DNA of 64,000 nt from Myotis daubentonii (Eukaryota; Chordata; Mammalia; Chiroptera; Vespertilionidae): contig NC_081844.1 of assembly GCF_963259705.1 (NCBI RefSeq), positions 44,085,341-44,149,340 on the forward strand, written 5' to 3'. This document shows positions 46,702 to 59,271 of this stretch, piece after piece. The translations under genes were made by a program, and so were the position numbers. A model generated the notes under the pieces. That model was not told the DNA's origin. It worked only from the letters and a program-made list of their open reading frames with translations, and did not search any database. Position 1 is the first letter of the stretch. The number at the start of each line of letters is the position of its first letter.

Positions 46702-47793
46702 TCCTATCTAATAAAAGAGAAAAATGGTAATTGGCGTACGATGATACCCTTTTCATTGGCTAATCAGGACTGTATGCAAATTAACTGCCAACTAAGATTG
46801 GCAGTTAACTGCCAACAAGATGGCGGTTAATTTGCATATGTAGGCACAATGCAGGGAGGCAAAAGGGAAAGCAGGAAGAAGCCCCCTGCCACTGACAGTG
46901 ATCAGAAACCCAGGGGGGAGCTAAGAGCTGGGGGGCAGGGCCAAGGCGCCTTGGCCCTGCCCCCCAGCCATGATTGGAGAATCAGGCGCCTTTGCTGCCC
47001 TGGCCAGTGATAGCAGGAAGTAGGGGTGGAGCCAGCGATGGGAGCTGGGCACGGTCAAAGCTGGCAGTGCCGGGAGCTAGGGGTCCCTTGCCTGGGCCTA
47101 AAGCGAAGCCCACGATCGCGGGGCCGCTGCAGCTGCGGGTCCCCACTGCCCGGGCCGGACACCTAGGCCAGAGGCCTCAGGCCTGGTCAAGGGGCTGATC
47201 CGGTGATTGGTGATCGGAGGGTGATGAGGGTCAACTCCTCTGGCCGAGGCATCAGGCCTGGGTGGGGGGCGGAGCTGGGGATTGGGGGGATATGATGGTC
47301 CCCTTGCCCAGGCCTGAAGCCTGGGTCAGAGGCGTCAGGCTTGGGCGGGGGGGGTGGAGCCAGGGATCAGAGGGAGTTGGGGGTCCCCTGCCCAGGCATG
47401 ATTCCTGGGCCAGAGGCCTCAGGCCTGGGCGGGGGCCAGAGCCAGTGATCAGGGGGAGATGGGGGTCCCCTGTCCAAGCCTGACACCTCTGGCAGAGGCG
47501 TCTGGCCTGGGCAAGGGGCTGATCAGGCGATCGGAGGGTGATGGAGGTCTACGCCTCTGGCTGAGGCATCAGGCCTGGGCTGGGGGCAGAACCAGTGATG
47601 GGGGGAAATGAGGGTCCCCTGCCCAGGCCTGACGCCTGGGCAAGGGGCCGATCCTGCGATTGGAGGGTGATGGGGGTCAATGCCTGAGGGCTCCCAGTAT
47701 GTGAGAGGGGGCAGGCTGGGCTGAGGGACACTCCCCCCCCCTCCACACACACACACACACCCAGTGCACGAATTTCGTGCACCGGGCCCCTAG
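46702..47793 (+). mobile_element. HeliBat-type Helitron, 1.1 kb, with minisatellite
   Basis: The 5' end TCCTATCTAATAAAAG follows the A of the SINE tail. The 3' end is a perfect hairpin (gtgcacgaatttcgtgcac, 47,764-47,782), then gggcccctag|t. The inside has a foldback (ggcagttaactgcc) near 46,800, then variable 80-110-bp GC-rich repeats at 47,150-47,690, then a (CA)n tract. Non-autonomous. Closely related to the inverted element at 50,366-50,990. Confidence 0.95.
47150..47690. repeat. 80-110-bp variable tandem repeats inside Helitron
   Basis: About five units carrying 'cctgcccaggcctga', 'gaggc(g/c)tcaggcctggg' and 'gggagatgggggtcccc'. The sister Helitron at 50,366-50,990 has only one equivalent unit. 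Confidence 0.85.
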
Positions 47794-48049
47794 TAACATA
47801 TAAAAAAGATAGCATTCCTACACAGTTCTATCTTTTGGAAATAGAAAAGCTCCTAAAAAGTTTGTCACAGGATTCTGCCATATTTACAACCATGTGATTA
47901 ATGAAAATTTATACTTTTATTTCTTTTTAGTTCAAATTTTGCCTTATTAGGGACAAATAACATACCCATGTTCTTAATATGTAAAATTGTTTCTCCAACA
48001 TGAGTTAACTTCTTATCCTTGAAGAAAGTGCTGCGATTATATAATTCCT

Positions 48050-48535
48050 GTTAAGGGTTTAAGTTTTGTCCCCTAGAAAGATATGTGGGAATCCTAACTG
48101 TAGGACTTATGTAGAGGGGCACTGAATGTAAACTTCAAGGTGCAGCCTCATTGGAAAACAGGGTCACTGGTGATGTCATTAGTTCAGAGAGGTCATGCTG
48201 GAAGAGAGGGGGCCCTTAACCCAGTGTGGCTGGTGTCCTTTAGGAAGAGAAGCGACACAGAGACACAAACTCATGAGGGAGGAAGCCATAGGACAACTGA
48301 GGCACATGCTGAGGTGCTACAGCTTCAAGTCAAGGAATGTCAAGAATTTCCCACAATCCCCAGAAACTAGGAAGAGACAGAGAAGGCTTGTCCTTTGCAG
48401 GTTTCAGAAAGACTATGGCCCTGACCACACCTTGATTTCTAACTTCTAAGCCTCCACAACTATGAAACAATGCATTTCTGTTGTTCTTAAGAAGGTCGTA
48501 GTAGTTTGTTACAACAGCCCTAGGAAACAAATACA
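48050..48535 (+). mobile_element. MLT1-type MaLR LTR
   Basis: It runs from 'ttttgtcccctagaaagatatg' through 'ggtcatgctggaagagagggggccc' to 'gcctccacaactatgaaacaa' and the end 'cagccctaggaaacaaatac'. The standard MLT1 order, about 486 bp. Confidence 0.85.
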
Positions 48536-48759
48536 ACTCCCAAGAACTTCCAGTTCAAATATCCCGTGAATCTTTAAAAACAACCACTTGTTGCTATTAA
48601 CGTGTTGTATTGCAGAGCCATGCAAGCACAACATAGGCCCACCCTATTTCCTTCATCAAGTTATAACTGTTGTTATTTCCATTACAACAGCACCATTATA
48701 TACTGACAAAACAGTCTTGTAACTCATAGCTCTATAGTGAGAAAAACATACCTATAGAT

Positions 48760-48993
48760 CAGTGATGGCGAACCTTTTGAGCTCAGCGTGTCAGCATTTT
48801 GAAAAACCCTAACTTAACTCTGGTGCCATGTCACATATAGAAATTTTTTGATATTTGCAACCATAGTAAAACAAAGACTTATATTTTTGATATTTATTTT
48901 ATATATTTAAATGCATTTAACAAAGAAAAATCAACCAAAAAAATGAGTTCGCGTGTCACCTCTGACATGCGTGTCATAGGTTCGCCATCACTG
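48760..48993 (+). mobile_element. Non-autonomous hAT element (CAGTGATGGCGAACC family), copy 2
   Basis: 234 bp. Inverted termini are cagtgatggcgaacc and ggttcgccatcactg. The perfect 8-bp target duplication is ctatagat at 48,752-48,759 and 48,994-49,001. Confidence 0.97.
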
Positions 48994-49001
48994 CTATAGA
49001 T

Positions 49002-50055
49002 AGTTGCATGGTACTCAAAAAATTTAAAAAAAAGAACAGGGGAGCAAAATTCAAATGTTAAATGTAGGTTTGATTTGGGCATGGAAATGTGAATAAGAAA
49101 TCAATTATATTCTGTATTCTATTCATTCTGATCTTTTAAATGGCATTTAGTTTCTAATTACAAATAATTAAACTTAAAATATAGCATGAAAAATATTGAA
49201 GTCATAAGACAGAAAATGGTAAATTTTAAAATACCCGATCTATATTTCATATAGTCCTCTCAGCTCTTTAAAGGGTTTGAGCTATGTTCAGAATTTTTCA
49301 TTAATTGAAGTTATAAAACATGGAATTTTCAGAGTATGAAAGCACTTCCCTTCACTTTAAGCTACCTCTGAAAAGACCAAAAGGACACCACAAAGAGTCG
49401 TTTTAGAATGTCTTCTTTATTGTGATTGGGTTTAGTGGAGAAGAAATAATTGGACCATAATAAATGATCCATCTGTGTTGGGCTCACCACTGAGTGGGTC
49501 ATGGACCTTCTAAACCTTCTTTTCTCTCTCTTTCCTACTTTAAGCAGTTAATCAGGGTGGATTATTACTAGTAAAACCCATTCTCCTCCTACAAATATAT
49601 TACTGGTTCATATTTTCCCAAAGTTTTAAGGAGAAAAAATGATTGAGGTTAAGGTGCCCTTGCTGGTTTCAGGGTCTACCCTGTGACAATTACATATGTG
49701 AAAGGCTATTGACAGAGAGCTCAGGGGCCTCGGATGAAATACAGTCATCAGGGTGAAAAAAACATTTTTCATTTACTAAAGACTTCTACAGGCTGGTCGC
49801 TGCAAATTATATTTATAGGCATGGCTCAGATAGTTCCATTTTCTTTGAGTTCTGCTTCTATAAAATTTCCTTAATCAGCTGGAATTGGATGTGACTCTTA
49901 CGCCATACATCTCATAAAGGGGTCAGTTAAGGGAGCCCCACTAGACGGTTTTCTACACTTGCTTTCCAAACTGGGGTGCAGAAACATTCTTTAGCTGAGA
50001 AAACTGGGACTCAATTCTTTTTAAAATAATCTGAAATATTAAAAATAAGAGGTTT
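49002..50055. other. Unassigned sequence
   Basis: No recognised repeat or gene. Confidence 0.45.
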
Positions 50056-50059
50056 TGCT

Positions 50060-50268
50060 CCACCAATGTGGCTGAGCTTATTGAGTTGTCCCATACGCCA
50101 GGAGGTCACCACTTAGATTCCTGGTCAGGGCACATGCCTAGGTTGTGGGCTCAATCCCCATTCGAGGGCATGCAGGAGGCAGCTAATCAATGTTTCTCTC
50201 TCATCTATATTTCTATCTCTCTCTTCCTCCCTCTGAAATCAACAAAAACATATTTTTAAAAAATGTTT
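50060..50268 (+). mobile_element. Ves SINE, old
   Basis: 'gtggctgagcttattgagttg', 'ggtcagggcacatgcctaggttgtggg', 'tgcaggaggcagctaatcaatgtttctctctc' and an A-rich tail. Diverged. Confidence 0.85.
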
Positions 50269-50365
50269 TAATTCTTCTTAACTGCCCCACCACACAGTTT
50301 ATATGGAATATATTTTAAATCATGTATTCTCTGGTCAGTGTATTCACATTGTTTCTTATTCATGA

Positions 50366-50990
50366 CTAGGGGCCCGGTGCATGAAATTCGTGCACTGGGT
50401 GTGTGTGGGGGGGGGGCGGGGGGAGTGTCCCTCAGCCCAGCCTGCCCCCTCTCACATACTGGGAAGCCCTCAGGCGTTGACCCCCATCACCCTCCAATCG
50501 CAGGATCGGCCCCTTGCCCAGGCCTGATGCCTCTGGCCTAGGCGTCCGGCCCGGGCAGCGGGGACCCGCAGTGGCAGCGGCCCCGCGATCGTGGGCTTCG
50601 CTTTAGGCCCAGGCAAGGAACCCCTAGCTCCTGGGACTGCCAGCTTCGACTGTGCACAGCTCCCATCGCTGGCTCCACCCCTACTTCCTGCTATCACTGG
50701 CCAGGGCAGAAAAGGCACCTGATTCTCCAATCATGGCTGGGGGGCAGGGCAAAGGCAGCCCCAGCTCTTAGCTCTCCCCTGGGTTTCTGATCACTGTCAG
50801 TGGCAGGGGGCTTCTTCCTGCTTTCCCTTTCGCCTCCCTGCATTGTGCCTACATATGCAAATTAACCGCCATCTTGTTGGCAGTTAACTGCCAATCTTAG
50901 TTGGCAGTTAATTTGCATATAGCCCTGATTAGCCAATGAAAAGGGTATCGTCGTACGCCAATTACCATTTTTCTCTTTTATTAGTATAGA
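50366..50990 (-). mobile_element. HeliBat-type Helitron, 625 bp, inverted sister of 46,702-47,793
   Basis: The 5' end is at 50,990 (TCTATACTAATAAAAGAG) and the 3' end CTAG at 50,366-50,369, with hairpin gtgcatgaaattcgtgcac. The body matches the 46,702 element over most of its length in opposite orientation but lacks the repeated units. A (GT)/(G)n tract replaces the (CA)n. Confidence 0.95.
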
Positions 50991-51259
50991 TATCCCTTTG
51001 GTCTTACAGAAGCCACACCTGTGAAAGTCCTCCTGGGGTGTTTTGTAAGGAGAGCTAGCCATGAGTGCTGTTGCTTTAAAGAGATTCAGAAACCAGAGAA
51101 GCATTGATCTTTCTAATGGCTGTGTGAACAAGTCTACCATCTCTCATTTTCATTTCAGTAGTGAAGCAATACTTCAGAAGCTGTAGAATGTGGTTTTTTT
51201 TTCCTTTACCAGAAACATTGGTGTCATAAAATGTCTTGCTTCAGACTTTTTACCTTATG

Positions 51260-51450
51260 TAAATTGTTTTTTTAAAATTCTTTAAAATTATACTTTTCAA
51301 TTATAGTTGACATTCCATATTATTTTGTATTAGTTTCCAGTGTACAGCACAGTGGTTAGACAATCATCTACTTTACAATGTGTCCCCCCTGATGTTTTCT
51401 AGTACACACCTGACACCATACATAGTTATTACAATATTATTGTCTATATT
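51260..51450 (-). mobile_element. Old L1 3' UTR fragment
   Basis: 'attatacttttcaattatagttgacattcc' with 'gtttccagtgtacagcacagtggttagacaatcat' is typical L1M 3' UTR in reverse. Confidence 0.75.
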
Positions 51451-51458
51451 CCCTAAGC

Positions 51459-51693
51459 CAGTGATGGCGAACCTATGACACGCGTTTCAGAGGTGACACG
51501 TGAACTCATTTTTTTGGTTGATTTTTCTTTGTTAAATGGCATTTAAATATATAAAATAAATATCAAAAATATAAGTCTTTGTTTTACTATGGTTTCAAAT
51601 ATCAAAAAATTTCTATATGTGACACGGCACCAGAGTTAAGTTAGGGTTTTTCAAAATGCTGACATGCCGAGCTCAAAAGGTTCGCCATCACTG
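51459..51693 (-). mobile_element. Non-autonomous hAT element (CAGTGATGGCGAACC family), copy 3
   Basis: 235 bp, opposite orientation to copies 1 and 2, with intact inverted termini. The flanking octamers ccctaagc and tcctagac agree at only 5 of 8 positions, so this insertion or its flanks have changed. Confidence 0.93.
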
Positions 51694-51949
51694 TCCTAGA
51701 CACTAGAGCAAAATGAGGCTGGAGCAAGTTACTGTTGCGGGTTGGGGATGGAGGGAAAGCAAAGGTGAGAGACATAAGTAAAATCAGAGTGTCTAGGAAA
51801 AATTAAAGGAAAGATATCCTAAAACTTCCAGCATATCTCCACCAATGAAGCAAAGAAAAAAAAAGCCTCTATTATTCTGTGAGCAACAAACCAAACTGAG
51901 TTGGGGTCTCAGACAATTCACTCATATGATTGCAAAGACAGACAGAAAC

Positions 51950-52036
51950 TCCCGGATTGGAGAGGGCACCCTTGAGGGCTCCCAGATTGGAGAGGGTGCA
52001 GGTCGGGCTGAGGGACCCCCACGTGCACCGGGCCTC
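51950..52036 (+). mobile_element. Helitron 3' end remnant
   Basis: 'ctcccagattggagagggtgcagg', 'gggctgagggacccc', 'gtgcaccgggcctctcgt' equals the HeliBat 3' terminus with CTAG changed to CTCG and half the hairpin lost. No 5' end is seen. Confidence 0.8.
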
Positions 52037-52590
52037 TCGTCTTTATATAAGTTGAGATGTAATTGACAAACAACATTGTATAAGTTTAAGGTGTAAAACC
52101 TGCTGATTTGATAAATTTATATATTGCAGTATGATTACTACTATAGCCTTGGTTAATACCTCTGCCATTTCACAGATGCTTTTTTTGTGGTCTCTTAGCA
52201 GTTTTGAAATATACTTTGCAGTAGATTGCCTATAATCATTATGCTGTGTATTAGATCCCCAGAACTTAATTGATCTTTTAATTGCAAGTTTGTACCCTTG
52301 ACCAACATTTCCCAATTCCCCCACTTCCAGCCCCTGTTAACCACCATGTTACTTTGTTTCTAGGATTCCAGCTCCTTTAGATCCAGATATAAGGGATATC
52401 ATACAGTATTTTTCTTTCCCTATCTGATCTATCCACTTAGCATAATGCCCTCATGGTCTATTTATATTGTCAAAAGTGGCAGGATTTTCTTCTTTTTTGG
52501 TGGCCAAATACTATTCATAAATATATGTATCACATCTTCTTTGCATGCATATTTTCTTCTAGGAGTTTTTAAGTATAGACTTTTTTTAAG
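52037..52590 (-). mobile_element. Old L1 3' fragment
   Basis: In reverse: 'ttgagatgtaattgacaaacaacattgtataagtttaaggtg' and downstream 'gttaaccaccatgttactttg', the L1M 3' UTR pattern, then weak ORF2 similarity. Confidence 0.75.
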
Positions 52591-52594
52591 TCTA

Positions 52595-55015
52595 ACTCAT
52601 TGAGTTAATTTTTGTGAGTGGCATATGATAAGCCTGGACTTTCACGAAGGTTCTGTCGTCTGGATATCTCAGTCAGCACTCCAGGTTTTCCCAGCCTGGC
52701 CACAGGACCTGGCTGGCACACTGGCTCTTGCTGGTCCTCAGCCGCATTGATGTACTGATTGCCCGATGCACAGGTGAGCAGGACTCCTCCTGGGTCCTTT
52801 GGCTTACGCTGTAGTGCCCACGGCTTCCCCAGATGCACTTTTGTTCATGGATAGATGCTGAGTTTTAGTTGTTAAAATGGGGACACAAAGGAGGGACATC
52901 TTATGCCACAGGATGCTGATGCCACTCCCAACATTAGTACTATCTTAAGAATCAACTTTTTTTCAACTTTTTAAATATGCCCTGTTGTTATCCAACCGGA
53001 TAATTATACACATTTAAATGAATTTTATAAATTGAAAATGACTTCACCATTTGTTATTAAGAACTGGAGAATCTTCTGGGTCAATGTTTATTAAAGTTTT
53101 CTTTTGACTGTAAGGCTTGGTAATGTTTATTAGACAGGTTACACGCACCCCCTAGGAAAAAAAATAGTCATTGATATGATTTTTTAAATTGATGGAATAT
53201 TGCTTTGTTATACTGGTAACTATTGTATTGTAAGGCCCTAGTCCTAGAAAGTAAAATAGGTACAACATCCAATTATATTTATTCCCCTGTTTAAAAATCC
53301 TACTCATACTTGGATAGAGAGGAAAGGGACTTGATTAATGGAAGACCACAGTGGGTTTCCGTAAGAAAATCATCATTCATTTCAGAGGAGTTTTACCCCA
53401 AAGTCACCTAAGGTCCATTGACTGTGACCGTTTGGGAAATTCCCTGCAAATTTAAGTCTCTGCTAGTTTCACAGAAGGCAAGACATTTCCTTGCTTGTGT
53501 TCCAAGAATAGAGTTGATCTTTATTCCTTTTAGATGTGACTTGTTCAAAAGGCACTTGCATTTAGATACTGCATTTGTCTCTTTCATGGCATAGAGTATT
53601 TGGTCATTGATTTGCCTCTTGTATGGTTGACAAACCTTATTATGGGTATGAAGAATAGTTTCTACTAGCGGCAATAAATTGTTTGGGGAAGTTGTAGCAC
53701 CATTGGAAATCTGATTCTGCATAGTTCTCATCTTGAAAAACCATTTTCCCCATCTGGTGTGAAGTGGAGAGGCAAGTGCAGCTCTCTGTAGGCTGTGTTC
53801 AGAGTATCTCAGAGAGGTCAGCCATGAGAACCAGAGGAGGAGAGCACTGGTATGAACATTCGTTCACCAGGAACTTTCCTGATTTAAAACAAAGTACCCA
53901 CTGCTTTTGTCAAAGGGATCTATGATCTTCAAGCTGTAGACAGGGATTCAAAAATGTAGATGTCTACAGGAGCTGTACACAGACAGAATTCATCTTGTAA
54001 GCTGCCAGTGTGTGACCCTGCAAAATCTTGCTTAAGTATCTTTGAATCTATTCAAAACGTCCTCATTTAAATTCTTGAAGTACTCATTCTGCCTCCTAAC
54101 TGTGTAGAGGTGTGAATGGGGTTCCTGGAACTAAAAGAGGGCTATGGAAGCACCCAGGGAATAGCAATATCAGGAAGCCTTTGCTATCCCCAGGCCTCAA
54201 TAGACAAGGAGAAATGCATTAACAGAATCTACCAACAGCTGCGATTTGGATTGACTACCTAAAAGGGTTTGTTTGTTTATTTAATTGTAGGAGAAAGCAA
54301 TCAATGCTGGAAGAATATATTCCAGTTCTCAGTGCTGCAACCCATGGAACAAATGGGACAAATGCAGTTGCAAACCACTGTTTTCAAGGAAGCTTGGGGA
54401 GGTCAGTGTGGTGAGACTTCCTGGGCATGACACAGGGCAGGGAAATGCAGAGAATGCATCTGAGAGAATGGGTGAAGGACAGAAAACACCAATCATGGGT
54501 GATAACTTCCTGTGTACAGAGCATGTAATTTATCTGCATTTGTGACCCATCTCCACCCACATTTGAACTCTGAGCACTATGGCTACAGGACTTCAACTTA
54601 TAGAGGTTTGTCAATAGATTTCCTTACTAAACAGATTTCCTTACTAAAACCTATATTTGCTTTCACTCAATGGAGAAATCCAAGAAGGTGAAAACAGAGT
54701 TACTTCTACTTCTACAATTTAAAAACATGTTCGTTGTCCTCGTTCTTCTAAATTTACTGTGTGTGAATTAATTGTATTTAAACATTATTTTGCATTTTGT
54801 TGGGGCTTTAGGATTTCAGTTGACCCTATGTTTCTTGGCAGTGCAGTACTGAGGATGCAACATTTGGTAAGACATTTTCTTGAAAATAATTACAGAACTT
54901 AGTAATGTTTAGAGCATGTTAATATTTCATTTAATTATTTAGATATTGAAGGACTTTTTAAATCCCAGAATTAGACAATATAACTTCTTAAATACATGAT
55001 TATTCTCAGGATAAA
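52595..55015. other. Unassigned sequence
   Basis: About 2.4 kb with no clear repeat, RNA gene or coding match. A 107-codon open frame on the minus strand (53,731-53,408) has no recognised domain. Confidence 0.4.
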
Positions 55016-55019
55016 ATGT

Positions 55020-55210
55020 TTTCTTTTCCATGCCTCCATGCTTTGGGTCTTATTTTGTTGGTCAATTCATTTTGTTCATTAGATTCCACAATAAGTGAGA
55101 TCACGTGATATTTGTCTTTCTCAAATGGGCTTATTACACTTAGCCTATTTTCCAGTCCAACCATGCTGTTCCAAAGGGTAAGAGATCTCTCTTTTTATAG
55201 CTGTGTAGTT
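55020..55210 (-). mobile_element. L1 3' UTR fragment
   Basis: 'gttcattagattccacaataagtgagatcacgtgatatttgtctttctc' is the ORF2-distal bat L1 3' sequence in reverse. Short and diverged. Confidence 0.75.
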
Positions 55211-55214
55211 TGCA

Positions 55215-58200
55215 TTGTGTACAGATTTAGACTCTTTATTTCCATTATATCTTTGGATAAATCCCTGTTCCATTTTTACATTTTTTAACCTTAATTTATT
55301 TAGAGAGATCAATGATGATCATGTTAACTCACTATGGTTTGCAAGTTCATACCTACTGTTTTCTCTAACTGCTCTCCTCTTTTCATCCCCCTTCAGTATT
55401 CTTTAGGGGATTTCTCAAGACTATTTATCTCTTCCTCTTTCTCCATCTGTCTCTAAACATCATTAACATTCTGACATCATGAAACTTAAGCTGAAAGTGA
55501 GAATAATGGTAAACACTTATTTTTTAAGGTTCTTGGCAAAGTTTAGGGTGAAATTAGTGTCAGATGGTTGGAGCAAATAATACAGAAAATTACTTAGAAA
55601 GTTCAGGATGACGGTGATGACACTTTAGGTCACAATATTTTGTCTTCATATTTATTAAAAACTGTGCATCAAGACCAAGCCCTGCTGTGTTAGAAGCATA
55701 TTCTCTTTATCTACTAAAGCTAGAGGATGAAGGTTTTCTAGCTTTAGTTTGTGACTCAACTTTGCAACATTCCACACATTTTTATTAGAAGTGGAATTAG
55801 AAATAACTCCATAGATTTCTTTCTTATGGTCATATTTTCTGCTATTTGTCCTAACTTTAAAAAAAAAATTGGCTTCTTAGAGATTGTTCCCTATCATTTT
55901 GACATTTGCCACAGCCCCCAAAACCTTAGGTGGTTTTCTTCTGTTTCACAGAAGAATGAAATTGTGCCACTATTAACAACTATGTCCAGGAAAAGACGTG
56001 GAAGAGCATGAAGCCAGTATTTCTCTACCAACCCTGCCTCTGCTAATGCTACCTGGCAGGTAAATGGAGATCCTAATTGGCACCATCTCTACCATTCCAT
56101 TGCCAGCTCTTTCTTGCAGTCCTGTCCCCACAGAATTAGAAATGTAGGTGAGTTTTCAATCAAGTCTTTTACTAATTATTCAGAATCACTTATCACACTT
56201 CTTGGAAAGGTAGTTTTGTTTCAACTTCCAATATTAATTTTTATTTAATCCTAACCTTTTAAAAATCCCTTTTGTGATGTTTTTAAGAAAGAATTTTAAA
56301 ATTTATGATATGAATGCAATATGTATGTTTCTGAAGTTTTCCCTTTTATTTACCATTTGTTTTATTTCAGTAAGTAAATCCATCTTTATGCCCCTAGTTT
56401 TAACTCAGGCAAGGATATAAAAGCTAGTAGACAAAAATAATCATATTCACACTCCATACCAAATCATGCAGTGTTCTTTAAAAATTCATTTTCCATAAAA
56501 TAAAATCCAGTTTCATAATGTGGCAAATAGGTGACTGTTTATCTCTCTAATCTCATCTCTTCATACCTAGAAATGAAGGCTGCAGTTATATTCATGTATA
56601 TATTCATTCAGCTATATTCAGTTCCCTATAAGCCATCATTTCTCTCAGCTTGCTTCATTTAAAACTCTACTGTCTTCTTCCTTCTTGCTCCTGTGCCTCA
56701 CTCCTAAGTATTTGTAGAGACTCAATTCAGCCACTGTGTCCTCCTGGTAATTTTAACTAACATCTTCCTCCTCACATAAATATATACACATAGACAGCCA
56801 TACCTGCATAGGTATCATGCCACCAGACTGCACATCTGTCATTACACTTATAACTCTGAGTTGATATTGTCTGCTTATTTTCCTGTTTCTACTAATAAAT
56901 CATATGCTAATTGGCCCATTGTTTGATCCATAATTGAATATATAACTTTTTTTCTGAATGAGTGAACTGATTCATTACTTATAAATTTATGAGAAATCAT
57001 TCTATACTTTTGTATATTTTTAGCTTTTCTCGGTATTAAGAATACCTTATTACTACCTGTGATATGAAGTATTTTTATATAGTTTACAGTTCATCTGAAA
57101 CAACTCTCCACACATTCTTTTGGTACTTGCTGTTTTCAGTTTTCCAGAATTTAGAGAACAATGTCATGTTCACTTTCTATCATATCTTTTAAGACTTTAT
57201 AATCTTTAATTACTTGATCTCTTTAAACATAATTCTATTTGAGTTTGGAATATTCACAATTTGCTCTTTACATCATTTCTCATCTATTTCACTGTTTTTC
57301 CTTCTTCCTCTGGGTCATTATTAGTGTTGTGTGTGGTTTTTTTTTTCAAGTTTCAGGACTGGCCACAACTCATAACATTTTATGCATAAAAACATCCTAC
57401 TCTCTTACATGAATAAGACAATAATTATATCTACTTTCCACACTTGTATTTACCTGCCCAATCATTTTAATCTCTTCATAACATATAAATTGGTTTAACA
57501 TTTTCCAAAGTCATCTGTAATGATTCTTAAATTTGTTTTTACTAAGTTATAACTAAAAGTTCAGGGCCTGTTTTCTTGTAAATTTAGTTTCCTATGTTTT
57601 TCGAAGTTTCTTATCTACATTGTAGTTCACCTACCACTTTTTAGGCCACAGTCGATATGAAAAGATTCCTGTGTAGTTTGTCCTTATCAGCTTGGCATTT
57701 CACTAAATAGAAGAACATATTGTTGCTTTCAACTTTGCTATTTTGCTACTTAGTCCCTTGTCATTAAATTCAAATGTTTAACCAAAAGTAAATTGATTCA
57801 GCACTAGTTTAGGTAAACTGAAAGAAACCATCAATACAATGTCAATAATGTAGCATGGGAACACAAGATTTTTTTTTTTTTTAATAGGTAACAATGGTTA
57901 GCTTGTTAACAGTCAGTAACTAAAGCCAGAGGAAATATTTTAATTTAGGTTGTTCATAAAGAGTTTGTTGTCTACCTATTGATCCAGTTTATGGATATAG
58001 TGATACCACTACTAGATTTTTGGCAAGTAAATGACAATGCTGTTATTGGGCCAACAGGACTTTCTTTTAGAGGCATGGAGCACTTTCATTAAAACATGTT
58101 TAATAGAGTCTTAATTATGGCTTTAATTCCAGAATCGTCTAACCAAGTACATTCTAAAAGACTTAGTCAAATCTAAACCTTTTTAAGGTTTAGCCACAGA

Positions 58201-59000
58201 GAAGTACTGTTGAGTAGGTGTGAGAGTCATATATTTGCTTGCGCAATTGTAGGGGTATTTATTTTGTGTGCGTTTTTATAGTTATAGTTCACTCTCAGAT
58301 CAAAATTTTCCTTTTGGAACTCACTCTCAATTACAGAAAAGATTATTTATGATTCAGAAAGCAAATGAGATTGCCATTTTAAAAAGTCAGACTTACAGCT
58401 TAAATATTGGCTCATACCATGCACACACAATCTATGGAATTCCTCTGAAATCATACTCACATGTCTACCAAAAAAACCCGCTGTAGTTTGTTGTTGTTTT
58501 TTTAAACTCTGATTCTATTTTACTTATAGTGTAATTAGGATTTTTCAGTAAACACTTGCTAGGATGTGGTCTAAATGCTAATAACTTATCTGTTATCTTG
58601 CTAGTTGTAGAAATTTAATATTGTAGCCTTAAAACAAACAAACAAACAAAAAACAACCCTAATTCCTTATTTCTGATACAGGGAATTCAGATAAAATCCA
58701 GGTCCCATATCCTGAATCCACATGCAAAGTTTGAGTTTAATATTTCTACTGACTTTAAAAAAATATTTAATAAGTCTTGCTCTTACAGTCTTATGTTTAG
58801 ATTGCTTATATAATAATAGAATACAGTTGTGTGATTTAGCGAGGATCTGAGAAATGAAAGTATTCAAAACTCTTTCATTCCAAGATGTGAACTGAACAAT
58901 CAGCTCAATAAAGCTGATTTATTTCCATAATCTCTTTTTCTAGCTACCTGAGAAGTATCAAAATCCCAGTAACTCAGGTTTTATTTTTTAAAATATGTTT
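55215..59000. other. Long AT-rich stretch, nothing recognised
   Basis: About 3.8 kb without a young transposon, RNA gene or coding homology that I can support. Low-complexity A/T runs occur at 57,330 and 57,870. Confidence 0.45.
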
Positions 59001-59009
59001 TGTTTTGTT

Positions 59010-59270
59010 TGTGTTTGTGCCTTTTTTTAGAGAAAGAGAGGAAGGGAGAGGGAGAGATAGAAACATCAATCAGCAGCCTCCTGCACATCCCCTACTGGTG
59101 ATCGGGCCTGCAACCTGGGCATGTGCCTTGACGGGAATCAAAACTGTGACCTCCTGGTTCATAGGTTTAGGTTGATACCCAACCACTGACCCACATCAGC
59201 AGGGAGTTACCTCATGTTTTTAATTCAATCCTGTACCACTTCTCATCCTCTGAGCCAAACTGGCTAGGTC
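59010..59270 (-). mobile_element. Ves SINE, old, with an extra head fragment
   Basis: 'agagaaagagaggaagggagagggagagat', 'tgcctcctgcacatccc'-like text and 'ctgacccacatcagcaggg' mark one reverse Ves. A second short head 'tctgagccaaactggctagg' lies at 59,250-59,270. Confidence 0.75.
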
Positions 59271-59271
59271 T

